DNA of 64,000 bases, taken from assembly GCA_902557845.1 (NCBI GenBank), contig CACEBX010000003.1:1-64000 (forward strand), given 5' to 3'. The DNA comes from Rhodospirillaceae bacterium. Its GTDB lineage: Bacteria > Pseudomonadota > Alphaproteobacteria > TMED109. Position numbers and translations under genes: made by a program. Under the pieces are notes generated by a model that did not search any database, had not been told where the DNA came from, and saw nothing but the letters and a program-made list of their open reading frames with translations. Below are positions 62,884 through 64,000 of the stretch, one piece after another; position 1 is the first letter of the stretch, and each line of letters begins with the position of its first letter.

Positions 62884-64000
62884 ATGGACTCACAAAAAAG
62901 AAAGCTAACTACTATATTAGCAATGGATGTTGTTAACTATTCAAAAAAAATGGCAGTTGATGACGAAGGTACTTTAAAGCAATTATCAGTTTGTAAAAAA
63001 ATAATTGAAAAAACTATAACTTCAGCAGAGGGCAGAATATTTAATACTGCTGGTGATGCATTCATGATTGAGTTTAATAGTCCAGTTCAAGCAGTAAATT
63101 CAGCTATTAAAATTCAAAAAGAGATTCATAATTTAAATAAAGAATTAGGAGAAGATAAAACTTTAGAGTTTAGAATTGGTATTAATATGGGAGATGTATT
63201 GATACAAGAAGATAATTTGTTTGGAGATGGAGTAAATGTAGCTTCAAGGCTAGAATCAATAGCTCCACCAGGAAGAATATGCATATCTGGATCTGTTTAT
63301 TCTTTGGTTTCTAATAATATAAAAGAAAAAATTTATAGTAAGGGAAGTCAGAAATTAAAAAATATTAATAAACCAATTGATGCGTATTTTATAGAAATTG
63401 AAGAAGGATCTAATGTTGCAAAGGATTTTAAGGCTTCTCAAAGCAAAGCAGGAAATAAAAATATTTTTTTAATAGGAGGAGTTGCTGCTAGTTTTTTTGT
63501 AATACTATTAGTATTTGTTATGTTTAAAGATAGTAATGAAATAAATGTTAATTTAAACAGCATAGCTATTTCTCCAATCACTACTGCGTCTAAAGAACAA
63601 GAAAAAATTAATTTAGCTGCAGGATTAACACAAGATATAGCTGCTTCATTAACTAGAGCATCAAAGAAACTAAATATAATTAAACTTAACAGCGCAGATG
63701 AGAGTCTTGTTAATATAGCAAAACAAACTGGAGCAAAGTATTTAATCAATGGAGATATTAAGGAAGCAGGAAAAAATATTAGAGTTAGTGTAAATTTAGT
63801 TGATGTAGAAAATGCAAATATTGTATGGTCTGATAAATATGATAAAACTCTAGAAATAGATAACTTGTTTACGTTACAGGATGAAGTAGTTTCTAATATT
63901 ATCGATGAGCTTGTTGGTAACGGAGATATCTTATCAAAAGAAGTTTCTAAAGTAGGATTAACAGCAACTGCTCAAAATCTTGACTCATATGCTTGTATTA
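62884..64000 (+). CDS. Class III adenylate/guanylate cyclase, 3'-truncated by window edge
   Basis: Ribosome site AGAGGGAGA before ATG. Residues 8-180: ILAMDVVNYSKKMAVDDEGTL (first metal Asp), FNTAGDAFMIEF (second Asp), FRIGINMGDVL and DGVNVASRLESIAPPGRICIS (catalytic Asn/Arg). A membrane helix (IFLIGGVAASFFVILLVFVM, about residue 200) follows, then a domain with GLTQDIAASLTRASKKLNII, typical of the TPR-like or FlgO-type modules in the family (INGDIKEAGKNIRVSVNLVDVE). The C-terminus lies outside the window. It would make cAMP or cGMP as a signal. Confidence 0.92.
   Translation, partial: MDSQKRKLTTILAMDVVNYSKKMAVDDEGTLKQLSVCKKIIEKTITSAEGRIFNTAGDAFMIEFNSPVQAVNSAIKIQKEIHNLNKELGEDKTLEFRIGINMGDVLIQEDNLFGDGVNVASRLESIAPPGRICISGSVYSLVSNNIKEKIYSKGSQKLKNINKPIDAYFIEIEEGSNVAKDFKASQSKAGNKNIFLIGGVAASFFVILLVFVMFKDSNEINVNLNSIAISPITTASKEQEKINLAAGLTQDIAASLTRASKKLNIIKLNSADESLVNIAKQTGAKYLINGDIKEAGKNIRVSVNLVDVENANIVWSDKYDKTLEIDNLFTLQDEVVSNIIDELVGNGDILSKEVSKVGLTATAQNLDSYACI

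Overview
The window is a gene-dense, strongly AT-rich stretch of a bacterial chromosome, most likely from a marine alphaproteobacterium. The evidence for this is gene order and family type: trigger factor-clpP-clpX-lon-HU in a row; a purB/purC/purS/purQ/purL-bolA-grxD block with the three-part PurS/PurQ/PurL enzyme; class II DAHP synthase; TatB; and a cluster for valine catabolism next to a branched-chain amino acid ABC transporter. Base composition and tight spacing suggest a small-genome ocean lineage (Pelagibacterales, HIMB59 or SAR116-like), but the exact lineage cannot be fixed from sequence alone.

Region 1 (about 1-10,600) is an accessory, decaying region. It holds five members of a small exported protein family that share a G-T/S-G-K-aromatic motif followed by two cysteines. 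It also holds a second exported family in two copies, one broken by a T11 tract. Three eroded copies of a recombinase-like gene lie just upstream of minus-strand genes. Other contents are an orphan adenine methyltransferase, a frameshifted SMR efflux gene, a stop-riddled SAF-domain oxidoreductase fragment, a MORN-like repeat protein, an M23 peptidase, exonuclease III, and a dienelactone-hydrolase relative that lacks its nucleophile and histidine.

Region 2 (about 10,600-20,350) carries housekeeping and stress genes: tatB, an ArsC-like reductase, DUF1289, GNAT, DUF393, cupin, histidine phosphatase, glyoxalase I, a GGCT-like protein, a molybdopterin oxidoreductase, a CPBP-like membrane protein, a ceramidase-like membrane protein, an ogt gene with one in-frame stop, DUF805 and gabD.

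Region 3 (about 20,350-36,730) is core metabolism: a plus-strand run of glycosyltransferase, gor, DAHP synthase, nicotinate phosphoribosyltransferase, nadE, a TrmJ-like methyltransferase and rpsD, facing a minus-strand run of grxD, bolA, purL, purQ, purS, purC, a TANGO2-like gene, purB, an OmpA-type lipoprotein and dusA. Region 4 (36,795-47,757) holds livHMGF, hemB, three genes of valine degradation, gcdH, dihydroorotase and a YciA thioesterase.

Region 5 (47,759-64,000) starts with glnB-glnA, with a sequence matching the glutamine-riboswitch fold (glnA RNA) in the leader of glnA. It continues with tRNA-His, htpG, nitroreductase, an AceE-like E1 enzyme, tRNA-Leu, the tig-clpP-clpX-lon-HU proteostasis cluster (lon split by one extra T in a T7 tract), tRNA-Val, tRNA-Asp with a possible integration scar, and a class III nucleotide cyclase cut off by the window end.
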